64,000 nucleotides of DNA from JBBSAT01 sp044223665 (GTDB lineage Bacteria > Myxococcota_A > Polyangia > Polyangiales > Sandaracinaceae), in NCBI GenBank assembly GCA_044223665.1, contig JBGALT010000011.1:1-64000 (forward strand), written 5' to 3'. Under the pieces are notes generated by a model. It did no database searches. It was not told where the DNA came from and worked only from the letters and a program-made list of their open reading frames with translations. Numbering within the stretch: position 1 is the stretch's first letter; each line of letters begins with the position of its first letter. The translations under genes were made by a program, and so were the position numbers. This document shows, piece by piece, positions 50,086-59,020 of this stretch.

Positions 50086-53000
50086 TCAGCGCGCGCGGCG
50101 GCGCGCGAGCGCGGCGAGCGCGATCAAGGCGACGAGGCTCGGGCCGGCCGGCGCCGCGCCGCGCGCGGGCACGGCGCAGCCACAGCCGCCGCTGCTGCCG
50201 CTCGGCGGCGGGACGTTGCCGCCGTCGGCCATCGCGGCGCTGCCGTCGTTGCCGGTGCCGCCGCCGTCGTTGCCGGTGCCCCCGCCGTCGTTGCCGGTGC
50301 CCGCATCCACACCGGTCGTGCCGGCGTCGTTGGTGCACGCCGCGATCGCGCCGCAGGTGCCGTCGACGCTCCCGCCTGCCGCGACCGAGCACGCGCTGCA
50401 GTCCGTCGTGCCGCCCGCGCACTCGGTCGCGCAGCAGACGCCGTCGACGCAGAAGCCGCTCGTGCAGGCCGCCCCGTCGGCGCAGCTCGCACCGTTGGCC
50501 TGGTCGTCGGTGATCAGGCGCGTCGCGACGCGCGCGGTTCCGTTCGAGCCGACCCGGTACGCCGCCATCCAGCGCCCCGCGGCCGTGCCCGTGACCGCCG
50601 CGGAGTCGGCGGCGAGGCTGGCCGGCGAGAGCGTGAGCGGTGTCGTGTCGACCACGGCCACGGCGGTGTCGAGACGCACGGCCTCGACGCGCGTGTCGGT
50701 CGCGCTCGCGTGCTGGTAGGCGACGAGGTAGCGGCCCTGGAACGCGATCGAGGGGTAGCCCTCGTCCTCGGTGCTCGCGGCGACGGGCACGCTCGCGCCC
50801 ATCGTCGCCCCCGTCGCGCCGGCGATCCGCTGCGCGTAGATGTCGTTCGGGAACGCGCCGCCGACGCGCTGATCGGTGAACGCCACGACGAAGTCGGTCC
50901 CGTCGCTCGCGACCGCCGCGGCGTACTGCGCGCCCGCCGCGCCGCCCACGACCGTGCCGCCCGCCTCGAGCGGCGCCACGAGGAAGCGCGTGCCGCGGAC
51001 GTCCACGTTGGTGGCGACGCGCGCGTCGGTCCACGCGACGTAGAAGCGCGCGCTGCTCGCGCCGATCGCGGGATCGAACTGGTTGCCGGTGCCCGTGACG
51101 ACCGCGACCGCGGGGCTCACCGTGACGCTCGCGGTGGAGGCGTCGATGCGCGAGGCATAGACGTCGGCGTCCAGCGTCGAGGCCGACGCGTCGTAGCGCT
51201 GCCACACGGCGAGACACTGCACGGTCGCGGTGCAAGCGATGTCGGCCGCCTCGGAGGTGAGCGTCGTGCTGACCGAGATGTCGAAGGGCGCGCTCGGGAT
51301 GCCGGCGGCCGTGACCGTCACGCCGCGCACATCGTGCGCCGCATCGTTGTAGACGACGACGTAGCGTGTGCCCGACCACGCTGCGCCCGTGGGAAACTGC
51401 GCGCCCGGGCCGCCCGCGAGCAGGCTCGCGCCGACGACCGCTCCGCTCGCGTCGAAGATGGCGCTCCACGCATCGACGCTGCCCGACCGGAAGTCGGTCC
51501 ATGCGAGCAAGGTCTCGCTGCCGCTCGAGGCGAGGACGGGCGCCGACTGATCGTTGGGGCCCGAGCTGATCAGGATGCCGGCGGGGTCGCTCACCGTCGT
51601 GCCCTCGATGCGCGTGCCGCGGATGTCGGTCGACTCGCCCGAGTTGTCCGTGAACACGACGAAGAAGGTCGCCCCGAGGGTCGTCACGCGGGCCTGCAGG
51701 ACGTCGGGGACGACGGTCGTCGGATCGACGACCGTGCCCGGCATTCCGGTGCCGCTGACCACGCGGGCGCCGATGTCGAGCGTGGTGAAGCCGCCCATGC
51801 CGCTGTCGAAGACGCCGTCGACGTAGCTCACGAGGTAGCTCGCGCCGTTCCACGCGAGGCTCGCGTCGGCGTAGTCGCGGCCGGCCGCGCTGGGCGTGAG
51901 CACCGTCGCCGCGGGCGCGCCCACCGCGCCGGTGACGGGCACGCTCAGGCCCGAGATGGCGAAGCGGCCACCGATGCGGCTCGTGTACGCGACGAGGTAC
52001 GTGGTGCCGCCCGACCATCCCGCCGTGGGCTGGAAGGCGCCCGTCGCGAGCAGGAACGTGGCGGCGTCGACGATCGTCCCCGAGGCATCGATCCGGCGCC
52101 CGCGCACGAACGTGTTCGCCGTCGTCGGTGCGTCCTCGTAGACGACGAGGAACGAGCTGCCCGAGGCCGCGACGGCCGCGCCGCCCTGCTGTCCCGCTCC
52201 ACCGCCGATCGCGAACGGTGCCGCGTCCAGGCGCGTGCCGTTCGCGGTGAAGCGCGCGCCGACCACGTCGGAGGACGCCGCATCCCCGCTCGTCCACGTG
52301 ACGAGCAGCGTGGTCCCGGCCGCCGCGATCGCGGCCTGGTGCTCGGCCACGCCCGCGGTCGAGGCCACCGCGGTGCCGGCCCGATCGGCCGCCACACCCG
52401 CGGCGGTGATCGTCGTGGCGTAGAGGTCGAGGTCGCCCGACGAGTCGTCCTCCCACGCGACGAAGTACTGCGTGCCGGCCCACACCACGTGCGGGAACGA
52501 CTGGTTGCCGGCGCGCATCGCGCCGAGCGAGATGGAAGAAGCATCGAGCAGCACGCCGGCGCTCGAGAGGCGCACGTAGCGCACGTCCTGGTCGCCGAAG
52601 AGCGTGTCGGTGAAGACGACGAGGTAGCCGCTCGTCCCGTCGGAGGCGACGGAAGGCTGGACCTGGCTCGCGCCGCGCGGGCCGACCACGGGCGCGTCGG
52701 TCGCGACCTCGGGGCCGATCAGCGGATCGAGCACGGCCGGGTACGCCGAGCGCAGGACGACGTCGGACGGGACGGCGAGCACGAGCGCGCCGCTCTCGAA
52801 GCGCACGGGCACCGGCGTGCGCGTGCCCGCCGCGTCCACCCAGGTGCCGTGCCCGTAGACGACGCCGAGGCCGCTCGTCTCGTCGCGGAAGTGCTCGCCG
52901 CTCGCCGTGGTCGCGACGTGGCCCATGCCGCTCGTGGCCACGCGGACGATCAGATCGCCCTCTCCCTCGGGAGCGGCCGCGAAGTGCCAGCTCTGCTCGA

Positions 53001-53502
53001 CGCCGCGCGAGGAGCTCGCGAGCGTCTCGACGATGCTGCCGCGCGTGATCTCGACGACGCCGTGGGCCGGGCGGCTCGCGCTCGCGGCGATCGGCATCGC
53101 GGTGTCCCCGCGCGTGATCGACGCGGTGCGGGCGACGAAGGCCTCGCTCGCCTCGACGCGCGCGAGGTGCGGGCCGCTCGGAGCCGGCTGGAGCGCGCGG
53201 AGCGCTTCGTCGGCCGCGGCCTGCGAAGGGCTGTGCACCGGGATCACCTGCACGGCGTCGTCGCCGAGCGCGATCTCGACGCGATGGGTCGCCGCGCCCG
53301 CGACGAGACGCTCACCGTCGACGAAGAACGCCGAGCGCGCGCGCTCGAGCGCCTCGCCGAGATCGAAGCTCGGCGCCGGCGTCGCGGCCGCCGCCACCTC
53401 GACTTCCGGCCTCGACACGCGATCCTCGACCGGCTCGACGCCGCGACACCCCATCAGCGCCACGAGACACGCGCTCGCGAGCGCAAAGCGATTCCTCGGC
53501 AT
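50086..53502 (-). CDS. Giant lipoprotein with C-terminal MYXO-CTERM sorting signal
   Basis: A 1138-residue protein. The start is fixed by a GGGGAGGAG ribosome binding site 9 bases before the ATG. The signal peptide ends in lipobox ALMGC (Cys about 19). Most of the protein (about 240-1020) is a series of related strands of about 45-60 residues (YLVVFTDTLFG, YFVAWEDDSSGD, LVTWTSGD, FVVAFTDQR), likely one or more beta propellers. A cysteine-rich patch (CVDGVCCATECAGGTTDCSAC) and a Gly/Asn/Asp linker follow. The tail is MYXO-CTERM: GGCGCAVP, a hydrophobic span and RRRAR. Carrying both a lipobox and MYXO-CTERM is odd, because both imply lipidation or anchoring. The linker encodes a 21-bp tandem repeat. 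Confidence 0.88.
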   Translation of the reverse strand: MPRNRFALASACLVALMGCRGVEPVEDRVSRPEVEVAAAATPAPSFDLGEALERARSAFFVDGERLVAGAATHRVEIALGDDAVQVIPVHSPSQAAADEALRALQPAPSGPHLARVEASEAFVARTASITRGDTAMPIAASASRPAHGVVEITRGSIVETLASSSRGVEQSWHFAAAPEGEGDLIVRVATSGMGHVATTASGEHFRDETSGLGVVYGHGTWVDAAGTRTPVPVRFESGALVLAVPSDVVLRSAYPAVLDPLIGPEVATDAPVVGPRGASQVQPSVASDGTSGYLVVFTDTLFGDQDVRYVRLSSAGVLLDASSISLGAMRAGNQSFPHVVWAGTQYFVAWEDDSSGDLDLYATTITAAGVAADRAGTAVASTAGVAEHQAAIAAAGTTLLVTWTSGDAASSDVVGARFTANGTRLDAAPFAIGGGAGQQGGAAVAASGSSFLVVYEDAPTTANTFVRGRRIDASGTIVDAATFLLATGAFQPTAGWSGGTTYLVAYTSRIGGRFAISGLSVPVTGAVGAPAATVLTPSAAGRDYADASLAWNGASYLVSYVDGVFDSGMGGFTTLDIGARVVSGTGMPGTVVDPTTVVPDVLQARVTTLGATFFVVFTDNSGESTDIRGTRIEGTTVSDPAGILISSGPNDQSAPVLASSGSETLLAWTDFRSGSVDAWSAIFDASGAVVGASLLAGGPGAQFPTGAAWSGTRYVVVYNDAAHDVRGVTVTAAGIPSAPFDISVSTTLTSEAADIACTATVQCLAVWQRYDASASTLDADVYASRIDASTASVTVSPAVAVVTGTGNQFDPAIGASSARFYVAWTDARVATNVDVRGTRFLVAPLEAGGTVVGGAAGAQYAAAVASDGTDFVVAFTDQRVGGAFPNDIYAQRIAGATGATMGASVPVAASTEDEGYPSIAFQGRYLVAYQHASATDTRVEAVRLDTAVAVVDTTPLTLSPASLAADSAAVTGTAAGRWMAAYRVGSNGTARVATRLITDDQANGASCADGAACTSGFCVDGVCCATECAGGTTDCSACSVAAGGSVDGTCGAIAACTNDAGTTGVDAGTGNDGGGTGNDGGGTGNDGSAAMADGGNVPPPSGSSGGCGCAVPARGAAPAGPSLVALIALAALARRRAR
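50243..50304. repeat. Three tandem copies of a 21-bp coding repeat
   Basis: The units start at 50243, 50264 and 50285 and encode the linker repeat NDGGGTG on the minus strand, inside the giant lipoprotein. This is a length-variable stalk typical of surface proteins, not a CRISPR. Confidence 0.8.
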
Positions 53503-53931
53503 TCGACGACTCCTCCCCGCACGATGCGGGATCTCCGTTCCCCTACGCCCCGGGAATGCCACGTCCACCGCCCGAGAGCACGACGCAGCGCGCGATCGCG
53601 CGTCCGCGGAAGGAGCTGGAGTGAGGCTCCGGGCGAGCCACGGCGAAGACGAGGTCGAAGCAGAGGGACGCGGGCGCTCGCCCGCGAGGAGCGAAGCGAC
53701 GAGGCGGAGAGGGAGTGAGGACGATCCGGCTCCGCCGGTCGTCCGAGAGGGCGGCTCACGCCCGCGAGGAGCGAAGCGACGAGGCGGAGAGGGAGTGAGG
53801 ACGATCCGGCTCCGCCGGTCGTCCGAGAGGGCGGCTCACGCTCGCGAGGAGCGAAGCAACGAGGTGGAGAGGGAGTGAGGACGATCCGGCTCCGCCGGTC
53901 GTCCGAGAGGGCGGCGCACGCCCTCTGAAGA
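53503..53931. other. Intergenic region dominated by 80-bp tandem repeats
   Basis: This 430-base gap lies between the giant lipoprotein and the kinase gene, both minus strand. Bases 53503-53680 show no recognisable element apart from the ribosome binding site of the lipoprotein gene. Bases 53681-53920 are three tandem 80-bp repeats. No gene is supported; the open frames through the repeats are shadows. Confidence 0.7.
53681..53920. repeat. Three tandem 80-bp repeats, each with a hairpin
   Basis: The units are 53681-53760, 53761-53840 and 53841-53920. The first two are identical over the whole 80 bp. The third differs at a few positions, including a C-to-T at its second base, gcgacg to gcaacg and gcgg to gtgg. 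Each unit contains GACGATCCGGC-tcc-GCCGGTCGTC, a hairpin of 5 plus 5 bp with one bulged T. The repeats end just before the kinase stop codon, so they lie in the 3' untranslated region of the kinase transcript. Confidence 0.9.
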
Positions 53932-55461
53932 TCAGTGGCGCGGCGCGCGGCCGTGCTGGCGCTGCAGCGTGATGGTCAGCTCGTGGGGCCCGTCGGCGAC
54001 GAAGGGTGTCGTCATCGTCTGGTAGCCCTCGGCCGAGATCACCAGCTCGTGGTTGGTTCCATCCTGCGTGACGTCGAACTCGGTGCCCGGCATCGCCACG
54101 CCGTCCCACGTCACCTGCGCCTGCGCGCTCGCCGGCAGCACGTGGAAGACGAGGTGCGCCTGGTGGATCGTCGGCTCGTGCTGGGTGTCGACCGGCGTGA
54201 CCACGGCGTGGATCTGCTGCTGCCTCAGGCGCCGCTCTTCGTCGAGGCGCTGGCGGTGGACGTAGAGAATCCACGCGACGGTCGAGCCGATGAGCACGAC
54301 GACGACGATTCGCAGCGCGTGGAAGAGCGGGCCGTTGCCCTTGAAGAACTTCTCCGGCGGGACGACCTCGTCGGGGGGCTTGGTGAAGAGCTGATTGCGG
54401 TTGTGCTCCTCGCCCAGCGTCTTGGTCCAGTCGAGCTGCATCAGCCGGCGCCGCACGTTCTCGGCCGAGCCGGGGCGATCGGTGGGCATCTTGCGGAGCA
54501 AGTGGTCGACGATCTCGTCGACCGCCGGCGGCACCTCGAGATCGGGCGCGACCTCCTTGAGGCGCGGCGGCTCGGTGCGGAGGTGATGACCCATCAGGAT
54601 CACCGGCTCCTTGTCGGTGAAGACGGGGCGCCCCGCGAGCATCTCGAAGAGGATGCAGCCCATCGCGTAGAGATCGGCCGAGGGGCCGACCGGCATGCGC
54701 GCGACGGCCTCGGGGCTCATGTAGCGCGGCGTGCCGAGCATCTGCCCGACCTCGGTGAGGGCGGCGCGATCGGTGCCGCCGCCGGGCGTCTCGCCGCCGC
54801 GCTCCAGCATCCGCGCGATGCCGAAGTCGAGCACCTTCACGCCGCCGCTGGTGAGCAGCGTGATGTTGTCGGGCTTGAGATCGCGGTGCACGACGCCCGC
54901 GTTGTGCGCGGCCTCGAGGCCGGCGAGGACCTCGGACGTGATGCGGATGGCGTCGCGCGGCGCCAAGCGGTGCACGCGCTTGAGTCGCGCCGAGAGGCTC
55001 TCGCCCTCGAGCAGCTCCATCACGAGGAAGAGCGTGCCGTCGTCGGTCTGTCCGAACTCGTGGACGACGATCACGTTCGGGTGGTGCACGCTCGCGGCGG
55101 CCGTGGCCTCGCGCTGGAAGCGCTTGGCCATGGTCGGATCTCCGGCGAAGTCCGCGCGCACGACCTTGAGCGCCACGCGGCGCCCGATGTTCAGCTGCGT
55201 CGCCTCGTAGACGGCGCCCATGCCGCCGACACCGATCACGCGCTCGATGCGGTAGCGACTGGCCACGACCGCGCCCTGCGCGAGCTGCGCGACGCTCGCC
55301 ACGCTCGGCGGGGGCATCGACTTCGTCTGCCGGTTCGGCGGCGGCGGCGGCGGCTTGTAGCGATCGCGCGACCCCGACGGATCCTCCGTGATCACGCCGG
55401 TCGAGCCACCCGTGATCGGGTGCTCGTCGGAGGCGCCGCCGAGCTTCCGCGAGTTGCTCAT
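53932..55461 (-). CDS. Membrane-bound Ser/Thr protein kinase with PEGA-like tail
   Basis: This is a 509-residue Hanks-type kinase. A proline-rich leader (1-60) precedes the kinase domain (about 70-350). The latter has the P-loop GVGGMGAV (77-84), ATP-positioning Lys99 (ALKVV), catalytic HRDLKPDN (192-199), Mg-binding DFG (212-214) and the activation-segment end GTPRYMSPE. A membrane segment lies at about 387-408. The short extracytoplasmic part has the strand pattern of PEGA domains (HELVISAEGYQTMTTPF). All catalytic residues are present. Targets are unknown; FHA-domain proteins such as the diguanylate cyclase at 22111-23025 are natural candidates. The next gene upstream on the same strand is 160 bases away. 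Confidence 0.95.
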   Translation of the reverse strand: MSNSRKLGGASDEHPITGGSTGVITEDPSGSRDRYKPPPPPPNRQTKSMPPPSVASVAQLAQGAVVASRYRIERVIGVGGMGAVYEATQLNIGRRVALKVVRADFAGDPTMAKRFQREATAAASVHHPNVIVVHEFGQTDDGTLFLVMELLEGESLSARLKRVHRLAPRDAIRITSEVLAGLEAAHNAGVVHRDLKPDNITLLTSGGVKVLDFGIARMLERGGETPGGGTDRAALTEVGQMLGTPRYMSPEAVARMPVGPSADLYAMGCILFEMLAGRPVFTDKEPVILMGHHLRTEPPRLKEVAPDLEVPPAVDEIVDHLLRKMPTDRPGSAENVRRRLMQLDWTKTLGEEHNRNQLFTKPPDEVVPPEKFFKGNGPLFHALRIVVVVLIGSTVAWILYVHRQRLDEERRLRQQQIHAVVTPVDTQHEPTIHQAHLVFHVLPASAQAQVTWDGVAMPGTEFDVTQDGTNHELVISAEGYQTMTTPFVADGPHELTITLQRQHGRAPRH

Positions 55462-55621
55462 CGAGAGAGAATGGGAGCGTACGCGCGCGATGGGCGGCGG
55501 CCAAGCGGAAGCGCCGCGCGCGACACGAGACCACGCACGGAAGCGGGTGCGGGCGGCATTCCGACCGTGCGCACCCGCGCGAGCGCGCGAGGCCGTGGGC
55601 GCTGGCCGCCGCCGGCGTCGG

Positions 55622-57370
55622 TCATGGCGCAAGCGCGTCGAGAGCGGCCTGGGTCGCGGCGTTGCCGGGGCGTGCCTCGAGGGACGCTCGATACGCGCGG
55701 CGCGCCGTGTCGTGGTCGCCTCGCGCCTCGGCGATGCGTCCCAGGTTGTAGAGGATCGCGCCGCGCGTCGCGGGGCGCTCGGCCATCGCGAGCCCTCGCG
55801 CGCACGAGCCCTCGGCGGCGTCGAGCTCGCCCGCGCGCAGGTGGACGGCGCAGCGGTTGCCCCAGTCGGATCCGCCGTGCGTGTCCTCGAGGCTCGCGTC
55901 TTCGGCGGAGACGGGCACGGGGACACAGTCTCGTCCGCTGCGTCGCTCGCCGAGCGGGCACGGCGCGGCGAGCACCGACGGCGTCGTGGATGCGCTCGGC
56001 GGGGCGCTCGCCATCCCGTCCGGCGCGCACGACGAGGGGGCCCGCAAGGGCGCGAGGCCCTGGTCGATCGCCCGCGCGAGCGGCGTCACGTCGGGGTGGA
56101 AGCGGACGGAGATCACTTCGTCCGGCCAGATCGGCAGATCGATCACGCGCGTCGCGTCGGCGACGCCCGCGTGGAAGAGTCGCAGCGTCGCGCGCGCGCC
56201 GGGCGTGGTGGTGGTGACGACGAGCGCGCTGCTGCCGTCCGTCGCGACCCAGTAGCGGTCACCGCCCTGGAGCGCGTCGAGGACGCTCGCGAACGCGGCC
56301 GGGTCACCGCATGGGTCGGCCGACGACGGGCAGTTGCCCGCGCGCGCCGGGACCGCGGCTCGAAAGTGGGGGCTGCCACCGTTCGCGCCGCCGTCGTCGT
56401 TCACGCCGTCGAAGTGCAGCGCGCCGTTCCACAGGCTCGGGACCACCGACGTCGGCGCGCGCTCGCACAGCGCGCAGTCCCCGCGGAAGTGGCCGCGTGC
56501 GGTCCTTGTGCACTCCGCATCCAGGGCGCCGCGCAGGTCGGGCCACTCGGGGTGCTCGGTCGCGTCGCAGTCGGTGCGCGCCTCGGGCCAGGAGGCCGCG
56601 GGCGCCGCGTCGCGATCGAGCGCCAGCGTGGCGAGCCCGAGCGAGTAGACGTTGAGGTCGCACACGGTGTGGTAGTCGAGCGTCACGTACAAGCGACCGC
56701 CGACGAGCGCGACCGGAGAGGCGGCGACCTCCTCGCACTCCCCTTCGTCGTCACTGCCGTCGTCGTCGCTCTCGTCGGCGCTCTCGTCGTCACCCTCGTC
56801 CTCGCTCCCGTCGTCCTCGGTCTCGTCCTCGGGGCTCGGCGTGCACGCATCGCAGTCGAGCAGCGCGGTCTGCATCGTCGCCGGGTCGAGCTGCACCCGC
56901 GAGAGGCCGTGGGCCTCCTCGCTGCAGGCGCGGGCGCAGCCCGGCGCACAAGGCATGATTCCCCCGCGCGCGAGCCACGTATCCGCCCAGTCCAGCGCCG
57001 TCACCGTGTGCGCATCGCTCATCACGAGAAACTCGTCGGCGGAGCGCGCGGGAGTCGCTGGATCGGTGGGGACGACGATCGTGTGCACCTGATCGGAGCG
57101 CCACGTGGCGAGCACGAACGCGGGCCCCGCCGATGGCGCTCCGACCGCAGGGCCGGGAAGCGGTCGCTGGGGCAGGCCGGCCGCCTGCGGCTCGGGGGTC
57201 GGTGGCGCGCTCGGCGCGAGCGCGCTGGGCGGGGGCGGCGGCGTCGGGATCACGCTCGACCCGGGCGCCGTCGGCGCCGTAGCGACGCTGCTCGGCGGCG
57301 GCGGCGAGCCGCACGCCACGAGAACGCAGAGCGCGCATGCGGATGCTCGGAAACGGCTCGGGTCGCTCAC
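55622..57370 (-). CDS. Lipoprotein with acidic tract and C-terminal TPR
   Basis: The 582-residue product starts with GTG, giving lipobox VLVAC (Cys about 20) and a Pro/Ala-rich stalk (20-75). The middle contains paired cysteines and an Asp/Glu/Ser-rich acidic tract of about 30 residues (around 190-220) that could bind calcium or cations. A propeller-like region with many Cys and Trp follows. The last 60 residues are a TPR pair (GAILYNLGRIAEARGDHDTA). The same-strand kinase gene downstream, 160 bases away, suggests but does not prove a link. Function unknown. Confidence 0.75.
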   Translation of the reverse strand: MSDPSRFRASACALCVLVACGSPPPPSSVATAPTAPGSSVIPTPPPPPSALAPSAPPTPEPQAAGLPQRPLPGPAVGAPSAGPAFVLATWRSDQVHTIVVPTDPATPARSADEFLVMSDAHTVTALDWADTWLARGGIMPCAPGCARACSEEAHGLSRVQLDPATMQTALLDCDACTPSPEDETEDDGSEDEGDDESADESDDDGSDDEGECEEVAASPVALVGGRLYVTLDYHTVCDLNVYSLGLATLALDRDAAPAASWPEARTDCDATEHPEWPDLRGALDAECTRTARGHFRGDCALCERAPTSVVPSLWNGALHFDGVNDDGGANGGSPHFRAAVPARAGNCPSSADPCGDPAAFASVLDALQGGDRYWVATDGSSALVVTTTTPGARATLRLFHAGVADATRVIDLPIWPDEVISVRFHPDVTPLARAIDQGLAPLRAPSSCAPDGMASAPPSASTTPSVLAAPCPLGERRSGRDCVPVPVSAEDASLEDTHGGSDWGNRCAVHLRAGELDAAEGSCARGLAMAERPATRGAILYNLGRIAEARGDHDTARRAYRASLEARPGNAATQAALDALAP

Positions 57371-57469
57371 GTGCCGCAGCGTACTCGATGGAGGCGGCCG
57401 CGATCCGGGCCCCTCGAGGCCGCGATGCCGCGCACGGCCCACCCGAGGCGTGCGTGATAGGATCGTGAC

Positions 57470-58894
57470 GTGGAGCCGAGCACCGTCGCCGCTCTCGATC
57501 GCGTCGCAGGATGGCTGCCGCCCGGGCGCCGGCGCGCGGCGCGCACGCGCTCGGCCCACTTCCCGCCCGGCCCAGCGCTCGCGCCGCCCGCGCAGCTCGC
57601 GCTCTGGATGCTGCGGCCCGTCGCCTTCCTCGAGCACTGCCGCGCGCGCTACGGCTCGACCTTCACGCTGCGCCTGCCGGGCTTTCCGCCGATCGTCAAC
57701 TTCGCGGACGAGGCCGCGAACCGCGACCTCTTCACCGGCCCGCCCGACGAGCTCTACGCCGGCGGCGCCAACGCGTCGCTGCGCCCGATCCTCGGCCCAG
57801 GCTCGCTCCTCTTGCTCGATGGCGAGCGACACCTGCGCGAGCGGCGCCTCCTGCTGCCCCCCTTCCACGGAACGCGGCTGCACGCGTACGGCGAGACCAT
57901 CGCGCAGATCACGCTCGCGGAGATCGCGCGCTGGCGCACCGATGCGCCGGCGCCCGTACAGCCCGGCACGCAGGAGATCACGCTCGACGTGATCCTGCGG
58001 ACGGTCTTCGGCATGGACGAAGGCCCCGCGATGCAGCGGCTGCGCGCGGCGATGCTCTCGCTGCTCGACCACGCCTCGCCCGTGAATCTCGTGCCCGTGC
58101 TGCAGCGCGATCTCGGGCGCCGCTCGCCGTGGGGGAAGTTCCTCGCGCACCGCGCGGCGGTGGATGCGCTGCTCTACGAGCTCATCGCCACGCGCCGCCG
58201 CGAGGGCACGGCCCGGCACGACGACGTCCTCTCGCTCTTGCTCGACGCGCGCTACGAGGACGGCAGCGTCATGAGCGATCGCGACCTACGCGACGAGCTG
58301 ATGACGCTGCTCGCGGCCGGCCACGAGACGAGCGCGACCGCCCTCGCGTGGGCGATCGCCTGGCTCGCACGCACGCCCTCGGTGCAGGCCCGCGCCCACG
58401 AAGAGGTCGACCGCGTGCTCGGCGGCGCGAGCGACGTGTACGCGAGCGCGAGCGCCGAGCTCCCCTACGTCGACGCGGTGATCAAGGAGACGATGCGGAT
58501 CGATCCCGTCGTCTACGCCGTCGGCCGCGTGCTGCAGAAGCCGCGCACGATCGGCGGTTGGGATCTTCCGGCCGGGCACGCCGCGATCCTCTCGATCTGG
58601 CTCACGCACCACGATCCCGTGCTCTGGCCCGAGCCGGGCCGATTCGATCCCGAGCGCTTCCTCTCGCCAGGAACGGGGCGCGGAAACCGCGTGACGCCGT
58701 ACACGTACCTTCCGTTCGGCGGCGGCGTGCGCCGTTGCATCGGGATGCAGTTCGCGCTCTACGAGATGCGCATCGTGCTCGCCGAGGTCCTCCGGCGCTT
58801 CCGGATCGAGCCCGCGGGCGAGATCCGTCGGGTGCGGCGGACGGTCACGATGGCACCGAGCGACGGCGCGCCCGTGGTGCTCCGGCGCCGCTGA
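57470..58894 (+). CDS. Cytochrome P450
   Basis: A 474-residue haem-thiolate monooxygenase. The oxygen-binding I-helix motif is AAGHETSATA and the K-helix is KETMRIDP (ExxR is E-T-M-R). The haem loop is FGGGVRRCIG (416-425), with the proximal ligand Cys423. The sequence style (LPPFHGTRL, DELMTLLAAGHET) resembles the CYP110-like bacterial group, often acting on fatty acids or terpenes. It is transcribed alone from a GTG start; no ferredoxin, reductase or biosynthetic genes are adjacent, so the substrate is unknown. All catalytic residues are present. Confidence 0.94.
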   Translation: MEPSTVAALDRVAGWLPPGRRRAARTRSAHFPPGPALAPPAQLALWMLRPVAFLEHCRARYGSTFTLRLPGFPPIVNFADEAANRDLFTGPPDELYAGGANASLRPILGPGSLLLLDGERHLRERRLLLPPFHGTRLHAYGETIAQITLAEIARWRTDAPAPVQPGTQEITLDVILRTVFGMDEGPAMQRLRAAMLSLLDHASPVNLVPVLQRDLGRRSPWGKFLAHRAAVDALLYELIATRRREGTARHDDVLSLLLDARYEDGSVMSDRDLRDELMTLLAAGHETSATALAWAIAWLARTPSVQARAHEEVDRVLGGASDVYASASAELPYVDAVIKETMRIDPVVYAVGRVLQKPRTIGGWDLPAGHAAILSIWLTHHDPVLWPEPGRFDPERFLSPGTGRGNRVTPYTYLPFGGGVRRCIGMQFALYEMRIVLAEVLRRFRIEPAGEIRRVRRTVTMAPSDGAPVVLRRR

Positions 58895-59020
58895 CGGCGC
58901 CTCGTTCTTCGCCGCGCTCCGCGCCCGCGTGGGCAGGATGCCCCGATCGACGGGCGGCACGATCGGAGGGATCGCAGCGAGCGCGATCGGCGGTAGTCTC
59001 TCGCTCTCCGGAGGAGCCCG

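Noticed and set aside
50243..50304. Possible CRISPR-like repeat
   Set aside because: The units are contiguous, in frame and encode a Gly/Asn linker. There are no spacers.
50710..53718. Plus-strand open frame of about 1000 codons opposite the giant lipoprotein
   Set aside because: Its composition is dominated by Arg, Ala and Asp without hydrophobic pattern. The opposite strand has a signal peptide, ribosome binding site and MYXO-CTERM.
53681..53920. Possible CRISPR array
   Set aside because: The 80-bp units are directly tandem with no unique spacers between short repeats, and no cas gene is nearby.
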